64,000 bases of DNA from Medicago truncatula (GCF_003473485.1 NC_053045.1:5606501-5670500), one strand, 5' to 3'. Positions 12,421 through 24,903 are shown, counted from the stretch's first letter. The notes: generated by a model not told the origin, from the sequence alone. Program-made: numbers and translations.

Positions 12421-12649
12421 ACATGAGACGGCCCCAACCTTTACTTTATTAAGTCTTTTAAAAATAAATAATTTTTTTCCTTTAAAATATCAAGACCATA
12501 TAAAATATTGTTAAGTATATGTAAGTCGCAGACATAAAATTAATATTGGTTGGGCCGATACTAACCGTTGTTTTTAGATAGATGAAATGACTATTATGAA
12601 TTTGTTTAAAAACTCACATCAATAAAACTTGAAGTGTAGAGCAAATAAA

Positions 12650-12945
12650 TCAAGCAATCAAATCAAGTGGATGACCATATAATTCAAGCAAAAATTTAAC
12701 AGTAAGAGATAAAGGAAGAAGGAGAACACAAAAGAATTTGTTTAATCAGTTCAGTCCAATATTGACCTACTATAGGGGAGAGAGCAGCTCTCCGTTCCAC
12801 TATAATGATGAATTTCTTTTACAAAGAGATATAAGAGGATTACAAGAATTAGTCTTCAAACCTAATTCTACCCAAGTCCCAATCTCTTCCCGTGACCAAG
12901 AGACTCAATCCTAACAGTGTTTTATTCAAGGTGAGTCAAAACAAT
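12650..12945 (-). mobile_element. Partial copia-type LTR
   Basis: 'TTCAGTCCAATATTGACCTA', followed by a CAGCTCTC hairpin and the AAAGAGATA...GGATTACAAG segment, matches the inner part of the solo LTR at 45838-46604 in the same orientation. Neither terminal TG nor CA was found; it abuts the Helitron scrap at 12947. Confidence 0.55.
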
Positions 12946-12946
12946 C

Positions 12947-13276
12947 TCAACCATATAGTGTTTGTTGCCAATAGAATTCTCTATAAACCCTAGATGCAGC
13001 ATTCAAAACAATTAACCCCTTCGATCTAACAACAGCCAACGATGTTTTCCATATAAAGGTTTTTCCGGTACCACCATAACCATATAAGAAAAAGAAACCA
13101 CCGTCGTCAAAACCTTTGGAGTCCATGATCTTGTCATGCACACATCTTTGTTCATCAGTCAGCATCAGTAACATATCAGTCTGTGTCTTTGTCAGTTCAT
13201 CCTTGTTGTAATTTAGCTCATCCACAATAAGCTTGTTTGTGAAGGTTGGCATGTCTATTGTGTTTGGCCTGGGCAT
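12947..13276 (-). pseudogene. Helitron/PIF1-like helicase fragment
   Basis: The 109-aa frame carries the DEQRCVHDKIMDSK lead-in and a Walker A motif in FFFLYGYGGTGKTFIWK (residues ~67-83), followed by the SKGLIVLNAAS strand. This is the start of the PIF1-type helicase domain of plant Helitron Rep-helicases, which unwinds DNA during rolling-circle transposition. Only about 100 aa of a helicase of well over 1,000 aa are present. The conserved 'SSGIA' stretch is already shifted out of frame at the 3' end, so it is dead. I saw no Helitron terminus (TC start, CTRR end) nearby. Confidence 0.75.
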
Positions 13277-13803
13277 AGATTTGAAATTAGTAAGCGAACA
13301 TTCGTTTTCCTAAAGCAACATTTCAATTTCAATCAAACACAAGTTTTTCAAATCATCGACACCGATACACATATCTGCATATTAAATGTAAAGACACAAA
13401 ATTAATATTAACACCTTTGCATGCATTTGTATACAAGTTGAAGAGAGAGTAAAATTCTTAGCTTTATATGAGAAGCCTTTATATTTAAACGTATCATTAT
13501 GTGTTGAAACATGCTTATTTTCTCTTCTGTCTTTCTCCTAAAAACTCAAAATGCTAGGGAAAATTGTAGCCACTTATGGGTAGATAGCCACAAATTAAAC
13601 GTGTTACTCAAATCATGGGTCATCATACCAAAATATTTGTTAAGTTCATGACCACTAAAGACACACTATCATGACGTAATACGAAAAAACAATCCATTAA
13701 GTTTGCCACTAAAACTACGATAGCTTGGTATTAGTAGCAAATGGTGTTTATTTGTCAGACATTAGTTGCTAATCAAGTATATTGAATTGGATTGATCTAC
13801 TTA

Positions 13804-13808
<5 letters not shown>
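13277..13808. other. Spacer, no gene seen
   Basis: AT-rich sequence upstream (minus strand) of the helicase scrap; no further helicase motifs recognised. Confidence 0.4.

Positions 13809-13842
<34 letters not shown>
13809..13842. repeat. (TA)n microsatellite
   Basis: About 17 TA dinucleotides; a shorter TA run occurs at 16330-16347, on the other side of the Mutator-type element. Confidence 0.9.
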
Positions 13843-13844
<2 letters not shown>

Positions 13845-13929
13845 AGTGTATCAGTACACTCACTCTTTAAACTAATAGTTAAATAAGTTGTTTTTTAAAG
13901 AAAAATATTATTTTTTATCATTTATAATT

Positions 13930-16184
13930 GGTTTAAATGTGTGTTTAGTCCTTGCACTTTCCCCCAGTTTTGGCATTGGTCCCTGCACTTTCTAAAACTT
14001 TTGGCTTTAGTCCTTCCGTTAACTTTCCGTTAAAAAAAAAAACCAAAACTAACGGTGTGCCACATGGCCCAATCATGACACGCCACGTGGCACACTAAAA
14101 AACAAAAAAAAAATCAATTTTTATTCATTATTTTTTTACTTAAAAATATCATTAGTCCGTGTGTAACGCCCACTTTTATTTAATTAATTATTTAATCGAG
14201 TTTAGACGAGTTATATTATATTTATATAATATATGTGTGAATTTTGATGATTTATGACGATTTAGATGATTTGGATGATTTTTAGATGAGCTATGAGTTT
14301 TGATGATTTTATGAGATATGAGACTTATTTTATTGTTTAATAAAATAAGATTTGAAAATAAAATAAAATATTTAGTTGATGGCTGTTTTGAGATTTTAGA
14401 GAGTTTTGGGGGAGAAAGTGAGATAAGATAAGATATTAGAAAGAGATATAAAAAGGAAAGACCTAGGTTTTAGAAAACGTTTTGTATGTACGACTGTTTT
14501 TGGAGAAAAGGAGGAAAAACCAAGAGAAGAGCAAGAGAGACTTAGAGGCTGCGATTTTCTTCAATTAAGGTAAGGGTGAGACTAATGATTCAGTAATATT
14601 AATTCTTATAATTCTGATGATCAATTAACAAAGTTAGGATTGAATTAGAAAAGTTTTGAAATTAGGGTTAATAGGAGAATTTGATGATCCAATGATGATA
14701 GGTTGTTAAATTGATGTAGAAACCGTCCTTTGACCTTAGATTATGTTTAGAATGAATTCTGAGTGCATTTGAGAATGTCGTGACCTGAATTGATTGAATT
14801 GATTAGGAATGGAACATTAGGTAGTAGTGAGACCTATATAAGATGTTAAATGAAATCTGAGAAGCTGTTATGAACCATTAAGCTGATTATGATGTGATTT
14901 ATTGATTAATTGCATTACTTGAGATATTATTGAATAATCAAGATTTTGTTGAAATGAATTGATAATTATGAAGTTATGCTGTTGTTGTGATCTGCTTGTG
15001 CTGTTATTGTTATTTAACTATGATGCATGAGTCTATACAAGATGATGTTGAACTCCAAATTATTGGATGTATATTGAGATGTTGATTAAAATGTTGATTA
15101 AGATGATCGAGTCCATGCATTAGCATACATATGTTGGGGGCTCATGCCCTGGAGCCTTGTCATCACCACGATGGAGCTTTAGCTCTAAATAATTGTTGGG
15201 GGCTTATGCCCTGAAAGTATATTAATACTAAACTGTTGGGGGCTCATGCCCTGAATTGGTACCACATGCATATAAAAGGTTTAGGTTGCATTGTCGCATT
15301 GTCGAGTCAAAAGATGTTATGTTGTTGATGATGATTGAATGAAGTGATTGCTTGATATTATATTATCAATGATGCTATGATGTTTAAGATGTATATGTTG
15401 TTAATTATGATTTGTTGAATTATATTGATTAATATTATTGTTTTGTGAAATCTCACCCCTTCTGCTTGGAAATGTTGTTCTTCGTATGAGTAACTTGCAG
15501 GTGATCGAGCTTAGTGTGCAGTTGTGCTGTCGTGAGTGGCCTTGCCTCACTGAGTCCTAGGTTGCTCTGATACGTAACAGGATGGGGTTGATGATATGCA
15601 TGCTTCATTCTTTTACGTATTGATTATGATATTTATGATTAAGATGTTTGACTGAGTTTTAATGAGGCCTGCGTGCCAAGACTTTATGATGATTTGAATT
15701 TAATTCCGCTGCTGTTTTGTTGTTAAAGGATAAATTATTATTTATCTATGATTTAAGATTTTTCAGAATGTGATATCCCGTTATTTCATGATTACTCTGA
15801 TTATATGTTTGAAATTTTTATGTTGGAAAAAACGGGGTGTTACACCCTACACTTTCAGCATTTTTTGATATTAGTCCCTGCACTTTGGTATTAGTTCTTG
15901 AACCTTTTTTATTTTTTATTTTTATATTAGTCCCTGTACTTTGGTATTACTTAAAAATACTAATTAAAATTAATTATTTTAAATTTATTTCAATTATAAA
16001 ATTTTGTTTATAGTGTGCCACGTGGCACACCGTTAGTTTTGGTTTTTTTTTTTAACGGAAAGTTAACGGAATGACTAAAGCCAAAAGTTTTAGAAAGTGC
16101 AGGGACCAATGCCAAACAAAAAAAAGTGCAGGGACCAATGCCAAAATTAGGCGAAAGTGCAGGGACTAAACACATATTTAAGCC
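13930..16184. mobile_element. Mutator-type element carrying a nested solo LTR
   Basis: The termini GGTTTAAATGTGTGTTTAGTCC and its inverted partner ending CACATATTTAAGCC are flanked by a perfect 9-bp duplication TTTATAATT (13921-13929, 16185-16193). The inverted repeats extend about 170 bp per side and contain 'AGTGCAGGGACCAATGCCAA' units and a GTGCCACGTGGCAC core. Without the nested LTR (14162-15844) the element would be about 570 bp. No transposase frame is present, so it was moved by another element's enzyme. Confidence 0.85.
14162..15844 (+). mobile_element. Solo LTR of a gypsy-like retrotransposon, 1,683 bp
   Basis: It begins TGTAACGCCC and ends GGGGTGTTACA, a short inverted repeat with the TG...CA ends of LTRs. 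It sits inside the Mutator-type element; flanks CCGTG and CCCTA each differ by one base from CCCTG, the host repeat word, consistent with an old 5-bp duplication. Three direct repeats of 'TTGGGGGCTCATGCCCTG' lie at about 15133, 15196 and 15234. No internal retroviral-type genes remain, so recombination between two LTRs removed them. Confidence 0.75.
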
Positions 16185-16193
16185 TTTATAATT

Positions 16194-17660
16194 ATAATAA
16201 TTTCTTATGAAATGATGTTCTATAAAATATAAATATTTACAAATAGCTATTTATTAGATGATCGTTAATTTATAAAATTATGAAGCAGGAGTACCGGTAC
16301 ACCTTACTTTGTGAGTGTACCACAGAAAAATATATATATATATATATTGGAAATCTCCCAGATGTGTCTAATGTCTTAGGTAGTTTGATTTTATCTTTTC
16401 TTATCCGTGTTAGAGACATATATCAGTTAATTTAGCCTCCTTTATTCTAGACACGGTTTCCATAATCAATTTTGAGTTAAGAAAATGTCATAACTATTTA
16501 CAATAGTAGTATGATGTTTTAATGTAATTTTTTTTTAGCTCTGACAAATGTTTTTAGGTTAATTAACTATTATTTATTCTTCTTTACCATTGAGTCCCAA
16601 ATACAAAAAAAGGAAAAGAAATAATGGACAAAGAATCTACACTTGCTATAATCATAAACGAAAAAAAAATGTAAATAAATCAACCATATATTCGACCATT
16701 GATACTCTAAGTTTCTTTATACGAATGGAAGCTATCGGAAACGAATTCAAATGATATCACTTTTATTGATCAAAAAAAGAAATCATCAACTATAAATGCG
16801 CATAAAAAAAATATAAAAACTAATTCGCTCACCCTATCAAATAAATTAAAAAATAACTTTTAATTAAGATAATAAGAACATTTGCTTTAAAATACAAACG
16901 TGTCTGTCTCCGTCCAATCCAAAAGAAATTGGCCGAAAAAAATTAACAAGAGATGATTGTTAGAAATCAATAAGAGAACATGAAAGAAGTATTCCCTAAA
17001 AAAAAGAAGAACATGATACGAAGTAGTAGTAATATTAAGCCCTCGTCAACTGAAAAATGATGAAGAAAGTAACCATTAACGGTTGTTTGAGATTTTCAAT
17101 TTTACCCTCGTTCTATTTATGTATTACGGCACTACCAATGAATAATAATGTTCATCAAATTTCGTTAAAGTGCAAGTTGCACTATCTAGCAATGCTTTTT
17201 TTTAGTGTAAATCAGGATCTCCGTATGCAACTACGGAGATTAATCCATCGAGCATTGTGCGACCCAGATAGATGGCAAGTTATTTTGTAAGAGTATTATG
17301 TTAAATGCTCTTTTCTTTTTGGAATGTCATTAATCAACATTAATAATAATATTACTAATATTTTGATTAAAACGGGATGCGCTGCTTCTTTCAAGCGTCC
17401 CATTTTTTTTGGATGAATACAGTCGGTGGTAACTTCATGGGTTCGTATTATCTTTCCCACATTTCTGTATCCCCTTTGCCAAATTGCTACTTATATCTCG
17501 CACTTAAACACAAAAATGAAGAAACAATTTTATTTCTCCCTTAAAAACAATTACAACTCAATGAATGTGGGCATTAACTAAAAAATAGAAATAAAAAAAA
17601 CATTTATTTTACGAAAATTAGTTTACTACCAAATGAATAAATTTAGGAATGATTTTAGGC
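16194..17660. other. AT-rich spacer
   Basis: No gene supported. A 77-codon frame at 17057-17290 has no family features and no promoter or splice context. Confidence 0.5.
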
Positions 17661-17669
17661 ATTAGCTCC

Positions 17670-17677
17670 TATAAATA
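17670..17677 (+). promoter_or_regulatory. TATA box of the Ole e 1-type wall protein gene
   Basis: TATAAATA lies 91 bp before the ATG and is followed by a CA/CT-rich leader, a typical arrangement for a plant gene. Confidence 0.6.
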
Positions 17678-17760
17678 AACAAACCCTCAGACTCACTCTC
17701 ACATCACCAACATCACTTCCTCTCATTCTCTTTCAAGGTCGTTTTCTCTTACATAGAAAT

Positions 17761-18999
17761 ATGGCCAAAACTCTAGCATTTTTGCTACTCTTACTCCAAC
17801 TAACCTCTTTCACAACATTTGCCGAAGACATTTTTGATGCATTGGGTGACATTTCCGATTTTATTAACCCTTTCAATGCATTTTCTAAAGAGTCTGAAAC
17901 TCTTCACAAACCAACACATGCTCATTCCCTTCACCACCAATCTCCCACGCCTTCCCCTAACCACCACCTTCACTCACCATCACCTTCTCCCTCCCCTTAT
18001 CACCAATTACATGCTTCCTCACCTCACCACCACTATCACTCACCATCACCTGCTCCCTCCCATCACCACCAATATCCTACTCCTTCCCCCCACCACCAAC
18101 CACATGCTCCCTCCCCCCACCATCACTCACTATCACCTGCTCCCTCTCTTCCCCACCAATCTCCCGCTCCCTCCCCTCACCACCAATCTCCTGCTCGTTC
18201 TCCTCACCACCACCATCACTCGCCAATACCCTCTCCTTCCCCTCACCACCACAATCACTCACCATCACCTTCTCCCTCTCCTCACCACCAATCGCCTACT
18301 CCGTCCCCTCGCAACCAATCTCTTGCTCCCTCCTCTCACCACCAATCTACCATTGTACCTGCAAAATCCCCAAACTATCACCACCCTCCCGCTCACTCAC
18401 CATCGCCATTGCGTTCCACTCCCATCCGGGGAAGCGTCATGGTTGTTCAAGGTGTTGTTTATGTCAAATCTTGCAAGAGTAGTGGTCTTGACACCCTCAA
18501 GGGGGCTACACCGCTTCTTGGTTTGTTTCTAGTCTTTATACTTAAACAATGTTAATTTATGCATATGTAGTTTTATGTTTTTGTCTTTTATATTTTACGT
18601 AGTATTTATTTTTTTAAAATTATATACATTATTTTTTTAATTAGTATATACATTATTTGTTGGTCTTTTTTCATTCGTATGTCAAACTTATACATCTTTT
18701 GTTTTGAAATTGAAGGTGCCGTTGTGAAGCTCCAATGCAATAGTACCAAGTACAAGTTGGATGAGACTGATAAAGACGGTCACTTTTCTCTTGTAGGTCC
18801 AAAGATTATTACCCTTTTTACGGCTAAACAGTGCAACGTTGTTTTGGTCAGTGCACCACATGGTCCGAAGCCCTCAAATCTGCATCATGGTATTACTGGT
18901 GCTATTCTTAGGCCAAAAAGACGATTTGTATTTAAGGGCGTTCCCTTCATTCTCTTCGCCACTCAGCCACTTGCTTTTGAGCCGATCTGCCCTTGTTAA
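17761..18999 (+). CDS. His/Pro-rich secreted Ole e 1 (PAC) domain protein, AGP31-like, 347 aa
   Basis: This is a predicted cell-wall protein made of two exons, 17761-18520 and 18716-18999, joined within a Gly codon (phase 1). Residues 1-21 form a signal peptide (LAFLLLLLQLTSFTTFA). Residues about 45-215 are a low-complexity tract of Pro, Ser and His with repeated SPSPSPHHH and APSPHHQ units; Ala-Pro/Ser-Pro sites are typical of hydroxyproline arabinogalactosylation and His runs may bind metal or pectin. The C-terminal ~120 residues form an Ole e 1/PAC domain starting near RGSVMVVQGVVYVKSC, with six cysteines including the final CPC. The arrangement matches AGP31 and related chimeric arabinogalactan proteins, which bind wall polysaccharides. 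Translation across the intron restores the conserved PLLGAVVKLQC, which supports the splice call. Exact naming is uncertain. Confidence 0.88.
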
Positions 19000-20218
19000 G
19001 AAAATAATAATTTAAAAATTCCGAGTTTATATACACCGTTGCATTTAGTATTTATGTTTTGATTTTCGCTTTCATGTTAAAATAAAGTGTCAAGAGGTTA
19101 AACTATCAATTTTGAAAAGAAAAAAAAGGGAGCTTGATACAATATATCTCATTGATATGTTTCTTGTAATAATTGAGTATTAAAATAAAATGTTCATCGC
19201 CTTTATTTAATTAGTTTACTTCAACGATATATTTATCCTTTTTTATCATGGAAATTGTCACATTTCTTGACATAATAAGTTCTAGATTTTTTTTAATCTA
19301 TGAATACACACTATCTTGTATAGATATGGGTATCATACCCAGTAAAATATGGATACGAGTACAAACCTACGACAATTCTCTAAAAATTAAGATACTCATG
19401 CGTCTTAACAACTTATAAAAACACAAAAATTGTTTAATAAATATTCCATTATTATTCCTATTTAATGGCTAACTTTGGTACTTTAATCCTATATCTCTTT
19501 TAACCAATTATTCTCTTTTATTTAAATAATTTATTTTAACCTTTTATACACTCTTTAAATATATTAAAAATACCAAATACCGAAGTCATCAAGTGAATTC
19601 TCCACATATCGTGTCCAAGACAATCTTTTAATATTGTAAAATATCACAAACGCATCTCCTACCATGCCTTTGAAGAGAACAAATATATTCCTACAATTCT
19701 ACAATCTGATTTCAGATATATTTATGTATATATATAATATAAGAGAAATATAATATTAGAAATAGCTCTAACAGTGAACATAAAAGTAATATTATTAGCA
19801 AAGCAGCCTTGGTGAAGCATAAGATTACTTTGGAAAATGATTAAATCAACTGTAATTGTGAGATCATTAAAAACATAGCATAAACAAAGCTCAATCTGCT
19901 GATTCAAAGAAACAAAAGCAAAATACGAAATAAGAAATGTTTGCTCAAATTAAACTGCTCTTACAAATTACATACCCAAATAATATTTTTAAGGATATTT
20001 ATTTTCGTAGAAGATGTATTGAGAATGTAAAATAATTTTTCCACTGGCATCCATCCATCCAATGAGCATCTTGAAGGTAGTTGCATGACATTATATATTT
20101 ATGGTTTTTTATAAAATTATTTTATATTGCAAGTGCATTTCAATTGAACTCTTAACATTCTCACTACATTTTTTTTTCTTCACAAAAACTACATTTTATT
20201 TTAACTTGAAGAATGTCA
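19000..20218. other. Spacer, no gene seen
   Basis: AT-rich sequence with no supported element; a short frame at 19722-19907 on the minus strand looks random. Confidence 0.5.
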
Positions 20219-20227
20219 TTAATTAAA

Positions 20228-20542
20228 GGCTTAATTGCACTTTTGGACCCCTATCTTTTCAAAAGTTGCGGTTATAGACCCTTAACTAATTTAAATACAA
20301 AACAGCCCCCTATGTTTTGATTCTTTGGCAGTTTTGGACCCCCAGTCCATTGTTGACTCGGTCAACGCTGACGTGACACCCTAAGTGAGGTGCCACGTGT
20401 CAATTTTTTTATTTATTTTTTGCATTGGGGGTCCAAAACTGCCAAAGAATCAAAACATAGGGGGCTGTTTTGTATTCAAATTAGTTAGGGGTCCATAACC
20501 GCAACTTTTGGAAAGATAAGGGTCCAAAAGTGCAATTAAGCC
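20228..20542. mobile_element. Mutator-type MITE, 315 bp
   Basis: The ends GGCTTAATTGCACTTTTGG and CCAAAAGTGCAATTAAGCC are perfect inverted repeats, extending more than 100 bp with 'CCAAAGAATCAAAACATAGG' mirrored. A perfect 9-bp duplication TTAATTAAA flanks it (20219-20227 and 20543-20551). No coding capacity. The GGCTTAA terminal word is shared with the elements at 13930 and 44904. Confidence 0.9.
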
Positions 20543-20779
20543 TTAATTAAAATATAAAGATTTCTCAATTTGGCTCCTCATATGCTCAAAATTTGTCAAA
20601 ATACACCAACGAAAATAATTGCATTTATTTTTAAGTAAAATGGAAGTTAATCTTAAAGGCTCATATGTTAATGAACAGGATCTGCAAGATTGAACTTGAT
20701 TTAATGGGGCATAAGTGTTTGGCCATATCTTCTAGTAGAGATGAATGTATTTGGCACTATATATACAACGCAAATGTGT

Positions 20780-21020
20780 AGCATGGTTTCAGGCTTACCT
20801 GAAATGAAAATGCCAATGGAGTCGTGTGAAGAATGTATGCACTCCAAGAAACAAAAAAATTACTTCAACAAAGGTGCAGGGAAGAAAAACAAAGAGTACT
20901 CTTGAGGTGGTGTACTTTAACGTGCGTGGACCAATTCAAGTGGAGTCAACTAGAGGTAATTATGAAAGGATATTTGACGTTATTTTAGCTATATATTTTA
21001 ATCGTTTTAGTAGAGTCTGA
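20780..21020 (+). pseudogene. Copia pre-integrase/integrase fragment
   Basis: In shifting frames it translates to VSGLPEM, ESCEECMHSKKQ, then LEVVYFNVRGPIQVESTRGN and a final SRV. This is the GAG-pre-integrase to integrase junction of copia polyproteins, with the zinc-knuckle Cys pair and the 'GPIQVES' entry to the integrase core. At least one frameshift separates the parts, and no flanking LTR was found. Confidence 0.7.
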
Positions 21021-21570
21021 GGTCATTATAGAGATATTTTAGTGGAGATTCTTATGGTTTAAGATACATTTAAGCAGGGAAAATTAAGCTTGCAGTAGAT
21101 ACATATCTAACAAGATACAATTCCATGACCATATCAAGGTACTCTTTTAAGGTAGGAAAACTATTTTTTGCCTTCTGATGCAAGTTTGATTGATATTCTA
21201 ACTTAATGTTGTCATGGTTTCATGATCCGTGATTAAAAATATGTAACATAACATGACCAAAGTTCATTCATAAGAAATAAATGGTAGCAGAGAAGGATGA
21301 AATTGAATTCATAGATATTATGGAAATAAATAACTTTTGAAGCACACATACAACTGTTATAATAATAGAACTGAAATGGTAGCAGAGAAACTAGCATGCA
21401 CTACAATACAGATTGATTATTTCTGAAAATTGCTAACGAACTAACTGCAATAGTAAGCTATCTTATAGCTATCATATTCGTTCTTCTTCAACGATACTAA
21501 CATGAGAAGAGAAAGAGGCCTAGTGAACAAGGGAGGAATACAAGTGATGGATCCACCGTGAGTTAAGTGA

Positions 21571-24500
21571 CTAGTATCTCCACCTTAGAGATCTATACCT
21601 CATCCCTTGATGTTGTTCATACACAAAATCTAGCTGGGGGATGAACCTGTAAAGCATTTCATCTGCATGTTTGGAATACCACAACCTCCATCTCATCAAG
21701 CAAATAAGGGGGAGGAGGAAAATTCCAAAGCCAAAAATAAATCCCAACTCCACACTTAAGAAGTTCCAATCAATTGAACTGTCATTATGAAAATGAGATA
21801 ATTCGGATTCTGGCGGTGGAAGCCCATGAACTCTATCATCGTCGCAATTGGTGCTCAGTAGAGGTCCACATAACCCTTCATTTCCTTTGAAGGAATCTAC
21901 ATCAAATGTTTGAATTTGAGTACCCAAAGGAATTCGACCCACTAGGTGATTGAACGAGAGGTTCATATATGCTAGGAAAGATAGACTTGAAAGCTCTTGA
22001 GGGATCTCTCCATTCAAGGAGTTGTTTGACAAGTCCATACACTCAAGATTCTTTAAATTCTCCACTGATGCTGGTATATGGCCCCTGAATGCATTATGTG
22101 ACAAGTTCAGAGCATTCAATGCCTTGAATTGCATTAGCTCATTAGGTATTGGTCCCTCCAAGTAATTGTTTGACATATCCACATAAGTGAAGGCCTTTTG
22201 GACTTTGACAAGCTTCATCTGATGACCTTTGTTAACAATAATAACTGAATCCTGATAACGACAATGATTCACATCATTTGTACTACTATCAGAGAATACC
22301 TGATCAAGATCAGAACGGGACATATTTAAAGTAAGTTGAACCACTTTCATAGCATAATATTTGATCATAATTCCTATTGCGTCCTTCAAACCCATTGGAT
22401 GATAGTCAACAACTTCAAAAAACAAATTGCCGAATTCTGGACCAAGCACGTCTTCGTCACGCATCATTGCTTTCCAACTATTTAAGAGTGCAGATGATAT
22501 TGTGCCGGTGAATTTATTGCAGGCTAGATCAGAGATATGAAGCATCTTCCAATCACCAGTGCTATTTGGGCATCCGATAGAGCCATGCAGCTTATTTGAC
22601 CTTAAAACCATGATTCTCAATGTTGGAATTTTACTCAAAAAACATGGAAATTTGCCTGTTATTGCATTCTTTCCAAGGTTTAAGACCTGTAGTTCCTTAC
22701 AATTGACCAATGATTTTGGTATAGGACCTCCTAAATGATTGTCATTTAGATCCAAAAACCTTAGTGCACATAAATTTGGAAACATACTACTAGGAATATG
22801 ACCTCGAAGCTTGTTTCCACCGAAATTCAACATTCTTAGACTGCTACTCAGTGTTTCAAAACACTTGGGAATTGTTCCAACAAATTTATTATGGGAAAGA
22901 TCTAGCAGCCTTAAACGAGATGCATTACAAAAAGAATCATGGATTTGTCCTTGAAATTTGTTGTTTGAAAGAAACAAAAAAATTATGTAAGGGAGGTGGT
23001 TCCCAATGTCTGGCGGAATGATAGAGCTGAATTTGTTGCTTGAATAGTCCAAATAAGTTGCGTACTTTGGAACTAAAGAAATTGGCCCTTGGAGGTTGTT
23101 AACACTAAGATCAACAGAGTCAAGGTTAGAACTGAAGTTCGAAATACTTTCTACCGAACCTGTCAAAAAATTATGAGAAAGATTCAAGCTAACGAGAGAT
23201 TCAAGTTGCCAAATCCACTTAGGTATTGGTCCTTCAATGTTGTTGTCAGACAGGAGAATAGATAATATTGTGGATTGGTTTTTCAAGAAACTAGGAATTT
23301 GTAACAGCTTACAAGATTGCAAATCTAGAACTCTCAACTTTGGAAAGCATGACATGTTATGATCATGTTTGAAGTTGACATCAATCAAAAGATTGTTATA
23401 TGATAGCCCTAATATAGTTAAATTAGTTAACCTTTGAATGACATCCAACTTTATTGTACCATTAAACTTGTTGGAAGAAAGTTGAATGAAACGAAGTGTT
23501 CGAAGGTTAAAGATAGATAATGGAATAGGGCCTTGTAAATAATTATCTGACAAATCTAACATCTCCAACAAAGGTGAAGAAGCATTGCGAAACTCACCCA
23601 AGATACCACTAAGCTTATTATGGGGAATCTTCAGTTCTCTTAAACATGGGAGCTTAAGAAACGATGATGGAACATTCCCATTGAAAGAATTGAACCCTAA
23701 ATTGATGCTAACAAGATTTATGAGGCCCTCAAAATGGTTGGATTTTAAATTTCCACTTAAATGATTGCGAAGGAGGGATAGATGTCTGAGGTTTTTGGAC
23801 ATGCTCAAAGAAGGGAGTAAGCCTGTGAAGTTATTAAATGACAAGTCTAGATAAACAAGTTGGGTGAGTTCAGACATTGAACTAGGAAGTGTTCCATTGA
23901 ATTGGCAGTGAGATAGGTCAATAGTCGACAGGTGCTTCAGATTGGAGATAGTATTTGGAAGTGGTCCTGAGAAATTTGTATCGGCAAGATTTAAGTACTT
24001 CAGAGATGCAAGTGGTGAGAAATCTGGCAAAGAACCATTAAGATTTTGATTGTCTGATATGTCAAGGACCTTTAATGTGTGGATTTGGAAGATATCTTTT
24101 GGGAATAAACCATTCAAGCCACAACTACTGATTTGTAAGGTTGTTAAATTGGAGAATTTCGCAAAGGAGTCTGGCACTATGCTTGACAATTTGTTGTTGT
24201 TCAATTTTAGAACAGAGAGTGACTGAAGCCTAACTAGTGAGGAATCAATAGGTCCAGAGAGATTGCATGATGACATGCTCAGAACACGGAGTCCCCCCAA
24301 TGAAGACAAAGAACGGCCCCATTCTTCTCCGCTGGCAGATATTGCTACACCATCTAAATACAACTTTGTGATATCTGTGAGGTTTCGAATAAACATTGCT
24401 ATATTTGGCTGCTCAAGTTTTAGGACGTGATGTGAAGTAAATGAAGACGACAAATCAAGAGAGACCAACCTTTTGAGGTGAGAAATTTCCTTAGGGATCT

Positions 24501-24903
24501 GTCCCTTAAATCCAGCATTGGACAAGTTCAGATACATCAAATTTTGTAGCTTATCAAAGTCTTGAGGAATCACAGAACGAAAATCATTAAAAGCCAAATT
24601 CAGACTCTGCAGATATTGCAAGCTGAAAAGAGCACTTGAATTGTCAAGTCCTCCGGAAATAGACTCATGACTAAGATCAAGGGCTGTAACATGTCCATCT
24701 TTGCATGTTACCCCATGCCATTGACAACAATCATCATCACCTTGGTTCCAATGAAATAGCTTTGAGGAGTTTGTAAGGTTGAAAGTGAGGTTGTTTTTCA
24801 AATGGAGCAACAAGGAACGTTCATGGACCAAAAAATTATTAGAACTGGAATTGATTATTCTGAATGGTATAAAGAAAATCCAAAGGATTATGTGTACTCT
24901 CAT
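21571..24903 (-). CDS. LRR receptor-like protein, Ve1-like (RLP copy 1), 1,110 aa
   Basis: Predicted plasma-membrane immune receptor without a kinase domain. Signal peptide 1-19; N-terminal cap with DCCQWHGVTC near residue 56; about 30 extracellular LRRs (LxxLxLxxNxLxGxIP) from ~80 to ~1000, interrupted by a non-LRR island (SWKAMMRDEDVLGPEF... to ...VNKGHQMKLVKVQ). A membrane segment GFIFGFGIFLLPLICLM with a GxxxG core is followed by a ~40-residue tail with a YRFI (YxxPhi) motif. Single exon, as in tomato Ve genes; length matches the family (1,050-1,140 aa). Such receptors signal through SOBIR1/BAK1-type partner kinases (family knowledge). Oddity: relative to copies 2 and 4 the cap lacks the 'GxCLG' segment before HERSLL, so one cap cysteine is gone. 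It stands head to head with copy 2. Ligand unknown. Confidence 0.93.
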   Translation of the reverse strand: MRVHIILWIFFIPFRIINSSSNNFLVHERSLLLHLKNNLTFNLTNSSKLFHWNQGDDDCCQWHGVTCKDGHVTALDLSHESISGGLDNSSALFSLQYLQSLNLAFNDFRSVIPQDFDKLQNLMYLNLSNAGFKGQIPKEISHLKRLVSLDLSSSFTSHHVLKLEQPNIAMFIRNLTDITKLYLDGVAISASGEEWGRSLSSLGGLRVLSMSSCNLSGPIDSSLVRLQSLSVLKLNNNKLSSIVPDSFAKFSNLTTLQISSCGLNGLFPKDIFQIHTLKVLDISDNQNLNGSLPDFSPLASLKYLNLADTNFSGPLPNTISNLKHLSTIDLSHCQFNGTLPSSMSELTQLVYLDLSFNNFTGLLPSLSMSKNLRHLSLLRNHLSGNLKSNHFEGLINLVSINLGFNSFNGNVPSSFLKLPCLRELKIPHNKLSGILGEFRNASSPLLEMLDLSDNYLQGPIPLSIFNLRTLRFIQLSSNKFNGTIKLDVIQRLTNLTILGLSYNNLLIDVNFKHDHNMSCFPKLRVLDLQSCKLLQIPSFLKNQSTILSILLSDNNIEGPIPKWIWQLESLVSLNLSHNFLTGSVESISNFSSNLDSVDLSVNNLQGPISLVPKYATYLDYSSNKFSSIIPPDIGNHLPYIIFLFLSNNKFQGQIHDSFCNASRLRLLDLSHNKFVGTIPKCFETLSSSLRMLNFGGNKLRGHIPSSMFPNLCALRFLDLNDNHLGGPIPKSLVNCKELQVLNLGKNAITGKFPCFLSKIPTLRIMVLRSNKLHGSIGCPNSTGDWKMLHISDLACNKFTGTISSALLNSWKAMMRDEDVLGPEFGNLFFEVVDYHPMGLKDAIGIMIKYYAMKVVQLTLNMSRSDLDQVFSDSSTNDVNHCRYQDSVIIVNKGHQMKLVKVQKAFTYVDMSNNYLEGPIPNELMQFKALNALNLSHNAFRGHIPASVENLKNLECMDLSNNSLNGEIPQELSSLSFLAYMNLSFNHLVGRIPLGTQIQTFDVDSFKGNEGLCGPLLSTNCDDDRVHGLPPPESELSHFHNDSSIDWNFLSVELGFIFGFGIFLLPLICLMRWRLWYSKHADEMLYRFIPQLDFVYEQHQGMRYRSLRWRY